A stretch of DNA of 64,000 nt from assembly GCA_016711805.1 (NCBI GenBank), contig JADJSH010000001.1, positions 124,001 through 188,000 on the forward strand, read 5' to 3'. Below are positions 26,558 to 36,566 of the stretch, piece by piece. Under the pieces are notes generated by a model. The model was not told the origin of the DNA and did no database searches. It saw only the letters and a program-made list of their open reading frames with translations. The translations under genes were made by a program, and so were the position numbers. Position 1 is the stretch's first letter, and every line of letters starts with the position of its first letter. This stretch comes from Bacteroidota bacterium. GTDB taxonomy: Bacteria; Bacteroidota; Bacteroidia; B-17B0; Aurantibacillaceae.

Positions 26558-28336
26558 CTAAAAAGGAATAAACGTTAATCCAGCCATTAAATTAAAGCGT
26601 TGACTAGGATATTTCTCCCAACGGTAATAACGTGTATTGGCAATATTATTAAAGTTAACGAAGAAAGACAACATTTTACTATAACGGTATTCTGCCCCTA
26701 AATTCACGTCCACAATGCCTTTTAATAATTTAGGCTCTGTGGTGTATTTAAAACTAGCGTCAGATACTTGGGTTAAAGCAAATTGATTCCCTATCACAAA
26801 AACATCTCCTTTTAAAATGATTTTACTCTTTAAATTGTACTGAGCCGAAAAAGTTAAATCAAAGTCTGGTTTATGATACGCGCGAGTTAAGTTTTTAGTT
26901 TTATACATATAGTAGTTCCCTTTTGCTATAAAATGTATCTTTTCTTTATACTGATACTTTACTTGTCCTGATACATTAAACAAGTTCGTATTATCATAAA
27001 TCACTTTATATTGGTTATCTAATGTCCCATTTTTAGTGTAGTCAATCACAAAAAAGTGCATACTATCTACCACACTATAACTTGCTTTTACATCATAACT
27101 CGTTTTAGAGCTCAAATTACCTTTTAATCCACCAAATACATTGAATTTAGTATTAGAGTTTTTATAGTTTAATGTATTTGTAATAAAAGGATTTTCGTTA
27201 GACAAACTTCTTAATGAATTTTTTTGTAAGCCACCATTTACACCAGCATAAGGAATAATAATGCTTTCATACACATCAAATTGAGCATTTAACTGTGGGT
27301 GAAAATAAAACTTAGTACTGCTTTGATTTGTAAATACATCCATTGTAGCAGCAACTCCAATATCTAACATCCATTTTTTACCATGGGTTTCAAAATAAGG
27401 ATTCAACTTAATAATAACATCATTAAATGTATCGTTAGGTAATTTATGATTGTAGTAATCAGCATCAAAAGCCACAAACAAAAGTTCTTTATTAATAAAT
27501 GTATTGAAAACTGTATTTAATTTAATATTGTTTTCTGCTACGTTATATAAATCCTTTAAATTATAATAACCCACTTTTATAGCGTGATTAATTTTGCTAC
27601 TGTCGGTATAATGACTTTGTAATTTCACAACAGGTTCAAATAACTGATAACGTTGCTTAGTATAATCCTTATCTAATTTATTTTCAGTAGTATCATATCC
27701 GTAAAAGCGACTCACATTTCTTTTATAATTAAACTCACCAGACAAAGTGTGTTTTTTATAAAATTTCTTTCCGTAAATCTCTCCTTCGTTATCACTAAAG
27801 CCACTGTAACCAACATCTTTTAAATGTGAGGAAGACGACAAATGCTTTAAATGTAATCCATAAGCTACATCTCTCGTTCTTAAACTGTTGATCCAAAATT
27901 CACCATAAGGCGTTGTATATGTTCCCATTCCCACTTTTAATAAAGAATGGTACAATTTAGATAAAGGCTCATTTTGCATTTTTGCCGCATCTATAGGAAT
28001 CACTTCATATTTGGATACGAGCGGTGTTGAAACAATACCATAATTAATATTAGCAATCTTTTTAACGGTGTCTTTAATCTCTGGTAAATCACCTAATTTT
28101 ACCGCATCCTTAATAGTAGGTTCAAAAACACTTTCAGCATTTAAATTAATATCATTTAATCCTGTTTGTGCTAATGCTGCAGCAAAATAGCCTAAAACCA
28201 AAAGCAATACAAAAAACCATTGTAGTTTTTTAATACGACGTTTTTGTATTTGTTGTTCTTGCTCGTACATAAACGAATTACCATACTTGCTTGAAGAAAG
28301 AATAGTTTCGCTATTAAATAATTTTGTTTCTCTCAT
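26558..28336 (-). CDS. Outer-membrane beta-barrel protein (TonB-receptor-like barrel, no plug)
   Basis: The 592-residue protein has a cytoplasmic N-terminus of about 38 residues, a hydrophobic segment (FFVLLLVLGYFAAALAQ) and then a long series of amphipathic strands ending RFNLMAGLTFIPF, with a C-terminal phenylalanine as needed for barrel insertion. No plug domain or carboxypeptidase-like domain is visible, so it is not a canonical TonB receptor. ATG at 28270 (MYEQEQQ) is a possible later start that would shorten the leader. The gene follows the large TPR gene by 21 bases on the same strand, so the two are expressed together. Partner genes suggest an envelope structural or transport role. 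Confidence 0.75.
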   Translation of the reverse strand: MRETKLFNSETILSSSKYGNSFMYEQEQQIQKRRIKKLQWFFVLLLVLGYFAAALAQTGLNDINLNAESVFEPTIKDAVKLGDLPEIKDTVKKIANINYGIVSTPLVSKYEVIPIDAAKMQNEPLSKLYHSLLKVGMGTYTTPYGEFWINSLRTRDVAYGLHLKHLSSSSHLKDVGYSGFSDNEGEIYGKKFYKKHTLSGEFNYKRNVSRFYGYDTTENKLDKDYTKQRYQLFEPVVKLQSHYTDSSKINHAIKVGYYNLKDLYNVAENNIKLNTVFNTFINKELLFVAFDADYYNHKLPNDTFNDVIIKLNPYFETHGKKWMLDIGVAATMDVFTNQSSTKFYFHPQLNAQFDVYESIIIPYAGVNGGLQKNSLRSLSNENPFITNTLNYKNSNTKFNVFGGLKGNLSSKTSYDVKASYSVVDSMHFFVIDYTKNGTLDNQYKVIYDNTNLFNVSGQVKYQYKEKIHFIAKGNYYMYKTKNLTRAYHKPDFDLTFSAQYNLKSKIILKGDVFVIGNQFALTQVSDASFKYTTEPKLLKGIVDVNLGAEYRYSKMLSFFVNFNNIANTRYYRWEKYPSQRFNLMAGLTFIPF

Positions 28337-28357
28337 AATAGTACTTTAACCGAATAT

Positions 28358-31300
28358 TTATTTATTATTTTTTAATGAATCTAGTTTAGCTTCATATAAT
28401 TGATCAAATAAATCTTTATCGCCTTTTGATTCTTTAAACTCCACTTTCATATCATTACTTGGAGTTGTTTCTTGAATAGTTCTAGCTGCACGTTTAGCTT
28501 TTAATTCTTCCAACTTTTTAGTAGCCTCGTCAATATATTCCTGTCTTGGTTTACCATCAATGACTGTTTGTAACATCAACTCAGCGTCTGCATCTTCTCC
28601 CTTAGCGATGTATGAATCCGCTAATAATAACAATCCTTTGTTATTCCAGTCATCGTTAGAATATTCGTAACTAATTAAGCTACCAATTGTTTTTTCAACT
28701 GCTGTATAATCTTGTTTCGCTAATTGAATTTTAGCAATTAAATATAAAGCTTCAGCACCAGTCACATTTTTAGCCGTTTTATGAATGGCTTTAAATTCAA
28801 TTAAAGCATCATCAAAACGTTTTAACTCATATAACGATTTTGCTTTATCATACTTTGCTTCATTAATTTGTTGTGGTGTGATCTTTTCGGTATTTAAAAC
28901 TTTACTGGCAAAATCTAATGCCACTTCATAATTCTTTAAGTAAAAAGCACTGCGCATCGCTCCTATTCTACCAGTTAATTTATTAGCTGGTGCTTCGGCA
29001 TACTCGTCTAATTTTTGATATAAAGGTAATACCTCTTCATATTTTTTATCCTTATACAACATATATGATAACTTCAATAAAGAGGTTTCTGTATTAATTC
29101 CTCTTGCTCTACTAACAATGTATTTATATGAAGGAATTGCTTTTTCAAATAAATCCTTACTATATGCACATTCAGCAAAACAGAAATGAGCTTCCGCAAT
29201 ATATTTTCCTTCAGGATATTTAGAAATATAGCTTTCAAATTTAGGCATGGCTACATCACAATTCTTTTGATTATAATAAGCTTCTTTAGCCGCGTCATAT
29301 AAAGATGATTCTAATTCTGTTGTACTTAAAGGATTTCCAATAGAGGCAAAATATTTTTCTTTACCGTCAACATCGCCTTTAGCATCAAAAATCTTTTTAA
29401 TAGTTTCTAATACTTCTTTTGACTCAGTGCTTTTTGGATCTTTTTTAACGATTTGATCAAAATAACCAAATGCTTTGTCATCTTCTTTCTTATTAAAATA
29501 CATTAATCCAATACCAGCTAATGCAGAATTAACATAAGATGATTGAGGATAATCATCTAATACTTTTTGATAATAGACAATCGCATTATCTGGATCATTT
29601 AAATCTTTACTATATGTCTCAGCTGTTTCAAACACAGAAGCTGCGATGTAATTAGATTTAGGATATTTACTCGCTAACAATTTTAAATCGTTAATTTTTT
29701 CATTATTATTTTTTAATAATCCGCTGCATAATGCTTTTTGGTAAATACAATAATCTACGTCCATTTGATTTAACGCAATAGCTGTTTCATAATAATCAGC
29801 TGCTTGTGGATATACATTATTCATAAAATAACTATCAGCTGTTCTCACATTAGCATCCGCTATCTTCTTTGCATCGTATTGGTTTTTGGTTAATAAAAAT
29901 TTACGGAAAGCGATATTGGCATTCTCGTAATCTTTTTTATTTTTTTGCTGAAAATATGCATAGCCAATATTATAGTTAGATAAATCATATTCCTTTAAAC
30001 TAAAAGAACCTTCGTTTAACTGAAAGTTTTTCCATGTTTGAATAGCTGTAGCATAATCCTTTTTAATATAAGAAATCTCTCCTAACCAATATTGAGATAA
30101 GGCATTGTATGTTTTGTCAAAATTAACAGAAATAGATTTATTAAAATACTTACTAGCGCTATCTAAATCAATATTATTAAAATACTCAACCGCTTTAAAA
30201 TAAATTAATTTTTGATACGTGATTTTTAAGATTGGATCCAAAGGCTGAATCTTTTCAATGGAGGCAATAGCTTGCGAATAATTTTTAGTAGTAGAATACA
30301 CATTAACTAAATAATTATAAGCATCCGCTTTTCTTGGCGAATCTGGATATTGCTTGATGTATTTTTGAAAGGCTATCACCGCATCATTATATGGAGCAAA
30401 TGATAATTCGTAACACAATTTAGCGTAACTAAATAAAGCATCCTCTGTAATTTTCGGATCATAATTCATATTACTTGCGGCAGAAAATGCACTACGTGCT
30501 TTTATTTTATTACCAAGCTGCACATGACAATCTGCTAAATGATACCAAGCATTTTGAACCAAACTATCATCACCATAAGTTACTTTTTCGAACTTAAGTG
30601 CTGCATTTTTATAATCCTTAATTTGGTAATAACAATATCCAATCTCATAATTTCCTTTTTCATTAAAACCACCGCCTGTTGTTTCCGACTTTTTAAAATA
30701 AGTTAAGGCATTAGCGAAATCTTTTAAATTAAAATAAGACTCTCCAATCATTCGGTTAATCTCACTTTCTTTTTGAATTTTAGAGGAATCGTTTAGTAAT
30801 GCTGGAGCATTTTTCACAACCTCAGAATATTTACCTTGAATAAAATAAATTTGAGTAATATAATACGGCACAACAGCACTAAATGTTTCATCATTCAGTA
30901 AGCGATTAAAGCCTTGTAAAGCCGTTTCGTAATTTTTTTCTTGGTAAGAAATGTGCGAATAATAATAATTTGCAGGATGAGCATATTTATTATCGACGTC
31001 TTTAATTTCAAATAAATCTAATTTTGCTTTTTCGTTGTTATTAGTTATGAAGTAACTGTAACCTCTTTTAAAATATAACTCTGCTAAATTATCTTTGGTT
31101 AATTCATAGATATCAACCTTCTCCAAAAATTTAATCGCATCTTCATATTTCTTTTTTCTAAAATTTGATTTCCCTAAATAAAAATAACCCCATTTAACTT
31201 TATTACTTTCTGGGTGACGTTCAATAAATTCTTTCATACGCCATTCGCCATCCTTATGAAAAAGCTCAATACCACAAGCAGCGGCATAATACTCCGCATC

Positions 31301-31504
31301 TGTTTTTAGTAAGGTGTTTCCTTTTACAGAATTCATATAATCTGTAAACGTTTTTTGAGCTGCAGTATATTGTTTTTTATCAAACAATTCTAGTCCCATT
31401 TTATAGCTAGCATCTTTATCTAAATAAAATTGTGTTTTTTGAGAAAACAACAATCCTGAGAACGTTAGAAGCAAAAGACTTATGAAATATTTTTTAATCA
31501 TCAT
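28358..31504 (-). CDS. Large periplasmic TPR-repeat protein
   Basis: This 1048-residue protein has a signal peptide (residues 1-21) and then about 20 tetratricopeptide-like helical pairs along its whole length, for example GNYEIGYCYYQIKDYKNAAL, NIGYAYFQQKNKKDYENA and AEALYLIAKIQLAKQDYTAV. The C-terminal 60 residues are charged and Lys/Glu-rich. Such proteins scaffold periplasmic or outer-membrane complexes, and YbgF-like repeats in related proteins link to cell division. It is cotranscribed with the barrel gene downstream and divergent from the FtsE-like ATPase gene, an arrangement I have seen repeatedly in Bacteroidota. Exact function is unknown. Confidence 0.85.
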   Translation of the reverse strand: MMIKKYFISLLLLTFSGLLFSQKTQFYLDKDASYKMGLELFDKKQYTAAQKTFTDYMNSVKGNTLLKTDAEYYAAACGIELFHKDGEWRMKEFIERHPESNKVKWGYFYLGKSNFRKKKYEDAIKFLEKVDIYELTKDNLAELYFKRGYSYFITNNNEKAKLDLFEIKDVDNKYAHPANYYYSHISYQEKNYETALQGFNRLLNDETFSAVVPYYITQIYFIQGKYSEVVKNAPALLNDSSKIQKESEINRMIGESYFNLKDFANALTYFKKSETTGGGFNEKGNYEIGYCYYQIKDYKNAALKFEKVTYGDDSLVQNAWYHLADCHVQLGNKIKARSAFSAASNMNYDPKITEDALFSYAKLCYELSFAPYNDAVIAFQKYIKQYPDSPRKADAYNYLVNVYSTTKNYSQAIASIEKIQPLDPILKITYQKLIYFKAVEYFNNIDLDSASKYFNKSISVNFDKTYNALSQYWLGEISYIKKDYATAIQTWKNFQLNEGSFSLKEYDLSNYNIGYAYFQQKNKKDYENANIAFRKFLLTKNQYDAKKIADANVRTADSYFMNNVYPQAADYYETAIALNQMDVDYCIYQKALCSGLLKNNNEKINDLKLLASKYPKSNYIAASVFETAETYSKDLNDPDNAIVYYQKVLDDYPQSSYVNSALAGIGLMYFNKKEDDKAFGYFDQIVKKDPKSTESKEVLETIKKIFDAKGDVDGKEKYFASIGNPLSTTELESSLYDAAKEAYYNQKNCDVAMPKFESYISKYPEGKYIAEAHFCFAECAYSKDLFEKAIPSYKYIVSRARGINTETSLLKLSYMLYKDKKYEEVLPLYQKLDEYAEAPANKLTGRIGAMRSAFYLKNYEVALDFASKVLNTEKITPQQINEAKYDKAKSLYELKRFDDALIEFKAIHKTAKNVTGAEALYLIAKIQLAKQDYTAVEKTIGSLISYEYSNDDWNNKGLLLLADSYIAKGEDADAELMLQTVIDGKPRQEYIDEATKKLEELKAKRAARTIQETTPSNDMKVEFKESKGDKDLFDQLYEAKLDSLKNNK

Positions 31505-31726
31505 GTAGTATATAATCGTATATAAATAATTTGGTCACAAAAAATTTCATAAAAAATTTAAAGCAACTTTTTTGTTCAATAATTTTCGTTCTTAAAAATA
31601 ACAGTCAAATAAGCTCCCTTAACACGCTGATTATGTAGTTATTAACCCAAGCATGTTAAAACTTGAAGCCAACCATTGCCGAATGAAGCTAATTACTTTC
31701 TAATTTCACAACACAATTATTTTGCT

Positions 31727-32410
31727 ATGATTAACGATTCGGTTATTGAATTTAAAGACGCTACGATTTACCAAGGCGATGTTCCAGTGATTACTAACTT
31801 AAACCTTAACCTTAATAAGGGTGAGTTTGTGTATTTATTGGGAAAAACAGGAAGTGGAAAGAGTAGTTTACTGAAAACTATTTATGGAGATATTGAGCTA
31901 AAGCACGGTGCTGGAGAAGTAGCAGGATTTAAATTGCATAATCTAAAACGTAAGGAAATTCCTTTTTTACGTCGTAAATTGGGTATTGTATTTCAAGATT
32001 TTCAGTTATTAAGCGATAGAAATGTATTTGAAAACCTACGTTTCGTCATGAAAGTAACAGGCTGGACAGATGAAGTCAAAATAAAAAGTCGAGTAAAAGA
32101 CGTTTTAGCTAAAGTTGGTTTAGAAAGCAAGGAACAAGTGATGTCTTTTCAATTATCAGGCGGAGAACAGCAACGTATTAGTATTGCTCGTGCCTTAATT
32201 AACGAACCTGAAATTATTTTAGCTGATGAGCCAACGGGGAATTTGGATCCGGAAACCTCGGAAGGCATTATGAAAATATTATTAGATATTAGCAAACAAG
32301 GACGTTGCGTATTATTTGCAACTCACGATTTATTACTATACAGTAAATTCCCAGCTCGTACTCTGTTATGCGAAAACAATAAAATTGCCGATAGCGTGTC
32401 ATTAAAATAA
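31727..32410 (+). CDS. ftsE: FtsE-like ABC ATPase
   Basis: The 227-residue ATPase has Walker A GKTGSGKSS, Q-loop VFQDFQLLSDRNVFEN, signature LSGGEQQR, Walker B IILADEPTGNLD and the switch histidine in FATHD. The FQDFQLL and DRNVFENL blocks are typical of FtsE, which with FtsX transmits signals to peptidoglycan hydrolases at the division site. I chose ATG 31727; a TTG at 31676 would add 17 residues unlike any FtsE start. No ftsX is adjacent, as is common in Bacteroidota. The ogt gene begins directly after its stop. Confidence 0.85.
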   Translation: MINDSVIEFKDATIYQGDVPVITNLNLNLNKGEFVYLLGKTGSGKSSLLKTIYGDIELKHGAGEVAGFKLHNLKRKEIPFLRRKLGIVFQDFQLLSDRNVFENLRFVMKVTGWTDEVKIKSRVKDVLAKVGLESKEQVMSFQLSGGEQQRISIARALINEPEIILADEPTGNLDPETSEGIMKILLDISKQGRCVLFATHDLLLYSKFPARTLLCENNKIADSVSLK

Positions 32411-32905
32411 ATGAACGACTCCTTTGATATTTCTTATTACGAATCGCCAATAGGATTGATTCAAATAAAAAGTGTAAATCAAAAAATATGTTCAGTTTTA
32501 TTTGTAGAAAAAGAAACAGAACCATTTACGATTGACACGCCTTTAAACAAAGAATGTATCAAGCAATTAAAAGAATACTTTGCTGGCAATCGTTTACAGT
32601 TTGATTTGCCTATTTTTCAAATCGGCACCGACTTTCAACAAAAAGTGTGGAACGAAGTACACAAAATTGTTTACGGCGATACTTGCACCTACTCTTTACT
32701 AGCGCATAAAATTGGAGATATAAAAAGTATTAGAGCTGTTGGCACTACCAATGGCAAAAATAAAATCGCCATTATTGTTCCCTGTCACCGTGTTATTGGC
32801 TCCGACGGTAGTTTAACTGGTTACGCTTGGGGACTTGATAAAAAAGAATGGTTATTAAAACATGAAATAGAACATTCGGGTCCTGTTGAAGGGAGATTGT
32901 TTTAA
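32411..32905 (+). CDS. ogt: Methylated-DNA-protein-cysteine methyltransferase
   Basis: The 164-residue protein removes alkyl groups from O6-alkylguanine by transferring them to its own cysteine. The active site PCHRVIGSDGSLTGYAWGLD is intact near residue 125, preceded by VGTTNGKNKIAIIV, which holds the arginine-finger region. Length matches Ogt or the C-terminal part of Ada, with no AraC domain. Its ATG immediately follows the ftsE stop, so the two are translated together. It converges with the M1 peptidase gene end to end. Confidence 0.95.
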   Translation: MNDSFDISYYESPIGLIQIKSVNQKICSVLFVEKETEPFTIDTPLNKECIKQLKEYFAGNRLQFDLPIFQIGTDFQQKVWNEVHKIVYGDTCTYSLLAHKIGDIKSIRAVGTTNGKNKIAIIVPCHRVIGSDGSLTGYAWGLDKKEWLLKHEIEHSGPVEGRLF

Positions 32906-34540
32906 CTATTTAACCAACTCTACGTACACATTTCTATTCAATGAAATAGATTTATGAGCTTTATCTAATGATATCGTTTGCCATTGTGCAGTAGGTGAAA
33001 TCCAAAATTCTTTATCCGTTTTAATTTTTACTGGCATATTAAATCCATCAATGCAATTGACGTATCTAAATTGAAGCTTCTTCTTAGTGAGTTTATATTC
33101 TAAACGTGGGATTTGAGTAGTTCGTAAATACTGATTAAAAAAGGGTTTTAGGTCTTTGCCCGTTTTTAAAATTAAATACTCTTCAAACTCTTGAGTAGAA
33201 ATAATTTTATGGTAGAAGTGTTTAGACACATCTCTTAATAACAATCTAAATTTCTCTTCATCATCTACTAACTGCCTAATCATGTGAATCACCTGGCTAC
33301 CTTTATTGTATATATCACCGCTTCCTTCTTTCTTTACTCCATATTGTCCAATTAAAGGAATATCATTATCAATAAATTTTTTAACGCCAGCGCAGTAATC
33401 ATTCCCTGCTTCTTTACCAAACTCACATTCGGTAAACAACGCTTCAGCATAAGAAGCAAAACCTTCATGAATCCAATTATCAGCAACATCTTTAGCGGTT
33501 ACACTATTCCCAAACCATTCGTGGGCCGTTTCATGCACCACAATAAAATCCCATTTTAAACCCCAACCTGTTTTTGATCTATCCATTCCTGCATAACCAT
33601 TCAAATAGGAATTACCATAAGCCACATTACTTTGGTGCTCCATTCCTAAATAAGGTGCTTCTACAATTTTATAACTATCCTCATAAAAAGGATAATGCCC
33701 AAACCAATGCTCTAGGCATTGAAGCGTTTTAATCACATTTGACTTTAAATGTGATTTTGCTTTCGCGACGTGGTAATTCAATACCCAATAATCTGTTATC
33801 AATTTCCCATTCTCACCTTGCACAGAATCGTGCAATAATGTGTATTTCCCAATATATGGAATGATATCATAACTATTAATTGGATTAGTCACTTCCCATT
33901 CATAGGTGGTAAAATTATTTTGCGCTAACGTTTTATACTTCTTTATTAATTTCCCATTTCCTATACCTACTAAACTATCAGGAACAGTAATATTTAAAGT
34001 GCAACTTTCTGGTTCATCACTCTGGATATCTTTACAAGGAAACCAAACGCTTGCTCCTGCTCCCTGACAAGCAACGCTCATCCATGGGTTTCCTAATGAA
34101 TCTTTTTTCCAAACCAAACCGCCATCCCAAGGTGGATTTTTTGCCACTTTTGGTTTTCCAGAAAAGAATGTGGAAATATAATGAACCGATTTTTTTTCTT
34201 GTTTAGGTAAGGTTAATAGCCATCTATTTTTTTCCTTTTTAAAATTTGAAAATGAGGCTCCATCAAGATATATACTATCCATTTGCATGGGTTCTTGTAA
34301 ATCTAATTGCAAAACAAATGGCAATGAATCGGCAACCACCTTGTATCCAATAATATTGATGCCAACAATCGTTTTTGTTTCAAAATCAGGTTTAACACTT
34401 AACATGTAGGTTTTAACATCCCACCATGCTCTGTATGATGTATTACTTCCTATTAACGTGTCTTCTTTCGTTAGTACTTTCGATTGAGATAATACAATTT
34501 CTGAAATAAATAAAACAACTATAACAAGTAAAATTCTCAT
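32906..34540 (-). CDS. M1-family metallopeptidase (aminopeptidase N-like)
   Basis: The 544-residue protein has a signal peptide (residues 1-18), an N-terminal beta-saddle domain and the thermolysin-like catalytic domain. The zinc site is HETAHEWFGN with the third ligand in WIHEGFASYAEALF, and the substrate loop is GLVWKKDSLGNPWM followed by GAGASVWFPC. The C-terminal helical domain of full-length aminopeptidase N is absent. It should act in the periplasm or outer membrane. Its ATG overlaps the ABC ATPase stop by 4 bases, so peptidase and transporter are one operon. Fused ABC permease-M1 proteins exist elsewhere, which supports a joint function. Confidence 0.9.
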   Translation of the reverse strand: MRILLVIVVLFISEIVLSQSKVLTKEDTLIGSNTSYRAWWDVKTYMLSVKPDFETKTIVGINIIGYKVVADSLPFVLQLDLQEPMQMDSIYLDGASFSNFKKEKNRWLLTLPKQEKKSVHYISTFFSGKPKVAKNPPWDGGLVWKKDSLGNPWMSVACQGAGASVWFPCKDIQSDEPESCTLNITVPDSLVGIGNGKLIKKYKTLAQNNFTTYEWEVTNPINSYDIIPYIGKYTLLHDSVQGENGKLITDYWVLNYHVAKAKSHLKSNVIKTLQCLEHWFGHYPFYEDSYKIVEAPYLGMEHQSNVAYGNSYLNGYAGMDRSKTGWGLKWDFIVVHETAHEWFGNSVTAKDVADNWIHEGFASYAEALFTECEFGKEAGNDYCAGVKKFIDNDIPLIGQYGVKKEGSGDIYNKGSQVIHMIRQLVDDEEKFRLLLRDVSKHFYHKIISTQEFEEYLILKTGKDLKPFFNQYLRTTQIPRLEYKLTKKKLQFRYVNCIDGFNMPVKIKTDKEFWISPTAQWQTISLDKAHKSISLNRNVYVELVK

Positions 34541-35223
34541 AATGATTTGCTTAAGGTGTTTTTTAAATTCTCATTAAAGTCGCCAAAAACCTCAGCATCC
34601 AGCTGATTAAACTCATTAGAAGAATAGCTTTTCGTAAAGTGCTTGTTTTTTAAATGATGTATCTTTTGGCAAATGGTGTATAATGGTTCAATAATATGCG
34701 AAGCTATAAAAATAGTTTTCTGCTTTTTATTTAAGAGTTCAATAATCATTTGTAATGTTTTGTTGGACTCCATATCCAAACCATTAAAAGGTTCATCTAA
34801 GATAAATATTTTTTTATCTTGTTTTAACTGAGAGATAATTAATAGTTTTTTCTTCATTCCTGTCGAATAACTATCAATAAACTCATCCAAAGGTAAATCA
34901 AATATATTAGCCAACTCCACTTCATTATAATTCAAATTTGTTTTGGGAAACACTGATAAAAACTCCAGAGCAGTTAATTTCGGATAAAAAAAGGATTCTG
35001 CGTCTATGTAAGCAATATCGTTCTTTTTTATAGTAACTCCATTTAAAGTGATGCTTCCTTCGTCAGCGGTTAAAAAGCCTGATAAAATATTAAAGAAAGT
35101 TGTTTTGCCGCTTCCGTTCAATCCAACAATGCCGTGCGTTAGATGCTCTTCAAAACTAATATTGATATTTTGTAAAACAGGTTTTTCGTTATAACTAAAC
35201 GATAAATTATGAATGGCGATCAT
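34537..35223 (-). CDS. ABC transporter ATP-binding protein
   Basis: The 228-residue ATPase has Walker A GLNGSGKTT, signature STGMKKKLL, in a degenerate form lacking the second glycine, and Walker B KIFILDEPFNGLD followed by the switch histidine in IASHI. This set is typical of ABC-2 exporters and antibiotic or lipid efflux systems. It overlaps the permease upstream by 17 bases and the M1 peptidase downstream by 4 bases, so all three are one translational unit. The substrate is unknown. Confidence 0.9.
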   Translation of the reverse strand: MIAIHNLSFSYNEKPVLQNINISFEEHLTHGIVGLNGSGKTTFFNILSGFLTADEGSITLNGVTIKKNDIAYIDAESFFYPKLTALEFLSVFPKTNLNYNEVELANIFDLPLDEFIDSYSTGMKKKLLIISQLKQDKKIFILDEPFNGLDMESNKTLQMIIELLNKKQKTIFIASHIIEPLYTICQKIHHLKNKHFTKSYSSNEFNQLDAEVFGDFNENLKNTLSKSL

Positions 35224-36130
35224 CTAAATAATTATTTAAATTTTTAATGGCTTCTGCTCTTGATTGAACATAAAAAATAAGCGTTAAAGGCGATAAATAA
35301 GGAATAAACAACCCTAAAATCATGATGATTAATTTTATCTGAATACTGTTACCTTGTTTTTTGTATTGATAATCGGCATACTTTAAAACAATAATAGTTG
35401 CTAGCATTAACAGATTATAAATTAGAAAATAAAGATTAAATAAAAATAAATCGAAATTAAATGCAGTGTTTATAATTAATACGGGGGCATTTACAATTGC
35501 TAATTTAACGGCAGCGGAACTTAACAAACTTGATATGAAGGACTTTGGAGTTTTATTAGATGCTTGTATCATTTGTACACTTTCATTGACTTCGTAAAAC
35601 GAAAACACAACGGCGTTAAAAATAAATAAGGCAACTAAAGGAAAAAGTTTTAAAGGACTCAAAGCCAATCCGATTAATAACAAGGGAACTAAAACAAACA
35701 GATTTTTTCTGATGCCTGAAATAAAAATATAATCATTTTTAAAATACTTGGTAATAAACAAAAATTTAAATTGAATTTTGCGAGAAGTATCTAAAAAAGG
35801 AATTGCCAGAACTAATGTATGCAAAGCAAAAAAACTGTACCAATATTCTGTAAACAAAACTGGAACTGAAAATGGTAACAAAAACAATTGATACTCTGTT
35901 ATTATTTGAGCTTTAGCTGAATTAAAATGTTTGTACGCAAATGCTAAATCTCCTCTATTTTTATGAAAACTATAAAACAAATAGGCAATAATAGCTACAA
36001 CATAAAGCCCAACTTTCTCTGGATGATTAAAAGCAAAAAAAGAAATACAAGAAGCTAAAGCTAAAATGGGAAAAAATAAAATTCCTAAATCTCGTTTAAG
36101 CTGATAGAATCTTATTTTTAAAAGTTGCAT
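35207..36130 (-). CDS. ABC-2-like transporter membrane subunit
   Basis: The 307-residue protein has about eight hydrophobic helices, distributed over the whole length, and short polar loops such as HFNSAKAQIITEYQ. It lacks clear sequence motifs, but its position directly before, and 17-base overlap with, an ABC ATPase identifies it as the membrane subunit. A conserved SAKAQIITEYQL-like loop may contact the ATPase. It is the first gene of the permease-ATPase-M1 peptidase operon. A GIY-YIG element begins about 70 bases upstream and may affect its expression. Confidence 0.75.
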   Translation of the reverse strand: MQLLKIRFYQLKRDLGILFFPILALASCISFFAFNHPEKVGLYVVAIIAYLFYSFHKNRGDLAFAYKHFNSAKAQIITEYQLFLLPFSVPVLFTEYWYSFFALHTLVLAIPFLDTSRKIQFKFLFITKYFKNDYIFISGIRKNLFVLVPLLLIGLALSPLKLFPLVALFIFNAVVFSFYEVNESVQMIQASNKTPKSFISSLLSSAAVKLAIVNAPVLIINTAFNFDLFLFNLYFLIYNLLMLATIIVLKYADYQYKKQGNSIQIKLIIMILGLFIPYLSPLTLIFYVQSRAEAIKNLNNYLDDRHS

Positions 36131-36196
36131 GAATTAGATTGAGATTATTATTGTTTCAACGTTTATAGGGCTTCGATATTGGTTCGAATTTAGTTA

Positions 36197-36565
36197 TTAT
36201 GTTTTGTCACCCTGAGCGGAGTCGAAGGGCGTTCTATTTTTTCTATAATTTGTATGCGAAGACTCATTAATACAAACTGCTAATTCTTTTATCTTATCCC
36301 AATTCTTTTCAATCAATGCTGCTTTCTTTTTCCTTTTCCAACCTTTTACTTGCTTTTCAAAAGCAATTGCTTGTTTTACATCTTGAAACGGTTGATAAAA
36401 AACTAATTCAACTTGTCTTTTGTCAAAAGTATAAGCTGAATCATCTAATGAATTATTATGTTCATAAACCCTTCTTTCAACATTATTTGTTACTCCTGTA
36501 TAGTATGATTTATCAGAGCATTCAGCAATGTACACGAAGTAATTAAATATTCTCATTTTACACAA
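36197..36565 (-). CDS. GIY-YIG nuclease family protein
   Basis: The 122-residue protein is a stand-alone GIY-YIG domain of the YhbQ-like type: YFVYIAECSDKSYYTGVTNN, in which Y-I-A and Y-T-G replace the canonical tripeptides, then the arginine in VERRVYEHN and the glutamate in AFEKQVKGWKRKKKAALI. Related domains cut DNA in repair and homing. Its last residues, TPFDSAQGDKT, are translated from a palindromic repeat copy (36210-36229), while an inverted copy lies one base beyond the start codon. The coding sequence therefore fills the space between two inverted repeats. ATG 36556 is an alternative start. A nuclease that mobilises or maintains these repeats is my inference. Confidence 0.85.
   Translation of the reverse strand: MCKMRIFNYFVYIAECSDKSYYTGVTNNVERRVYEHNNSLDDSAYTFDKRQVELVFYQPFQDVKQAIAFEKQVKGWKRKKKAALIEKNWDKIKELAVCINESSHTNYRKNRTPFDSAQGDKT
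36210..36229 (-). repeat. Palindromic repeat copy 1 (stem CCCT/AGGG)
   Basis: The minus strand reads CCCTTCGACTCCGCTCAGGG. CCCT pairs with AGGG around the loop TCGACTCCGCTC. It encodes the tail of the GIY-YIG protein. Confidence 0.85.
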
Positions 36566-36566
36566 A

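Noticed and set aside
31676..31727. TTG 31676 as the FtsE start
   Set aside because: The extra 17 residues are not seen in FtsE proteins and a good ATG exists at 31727.
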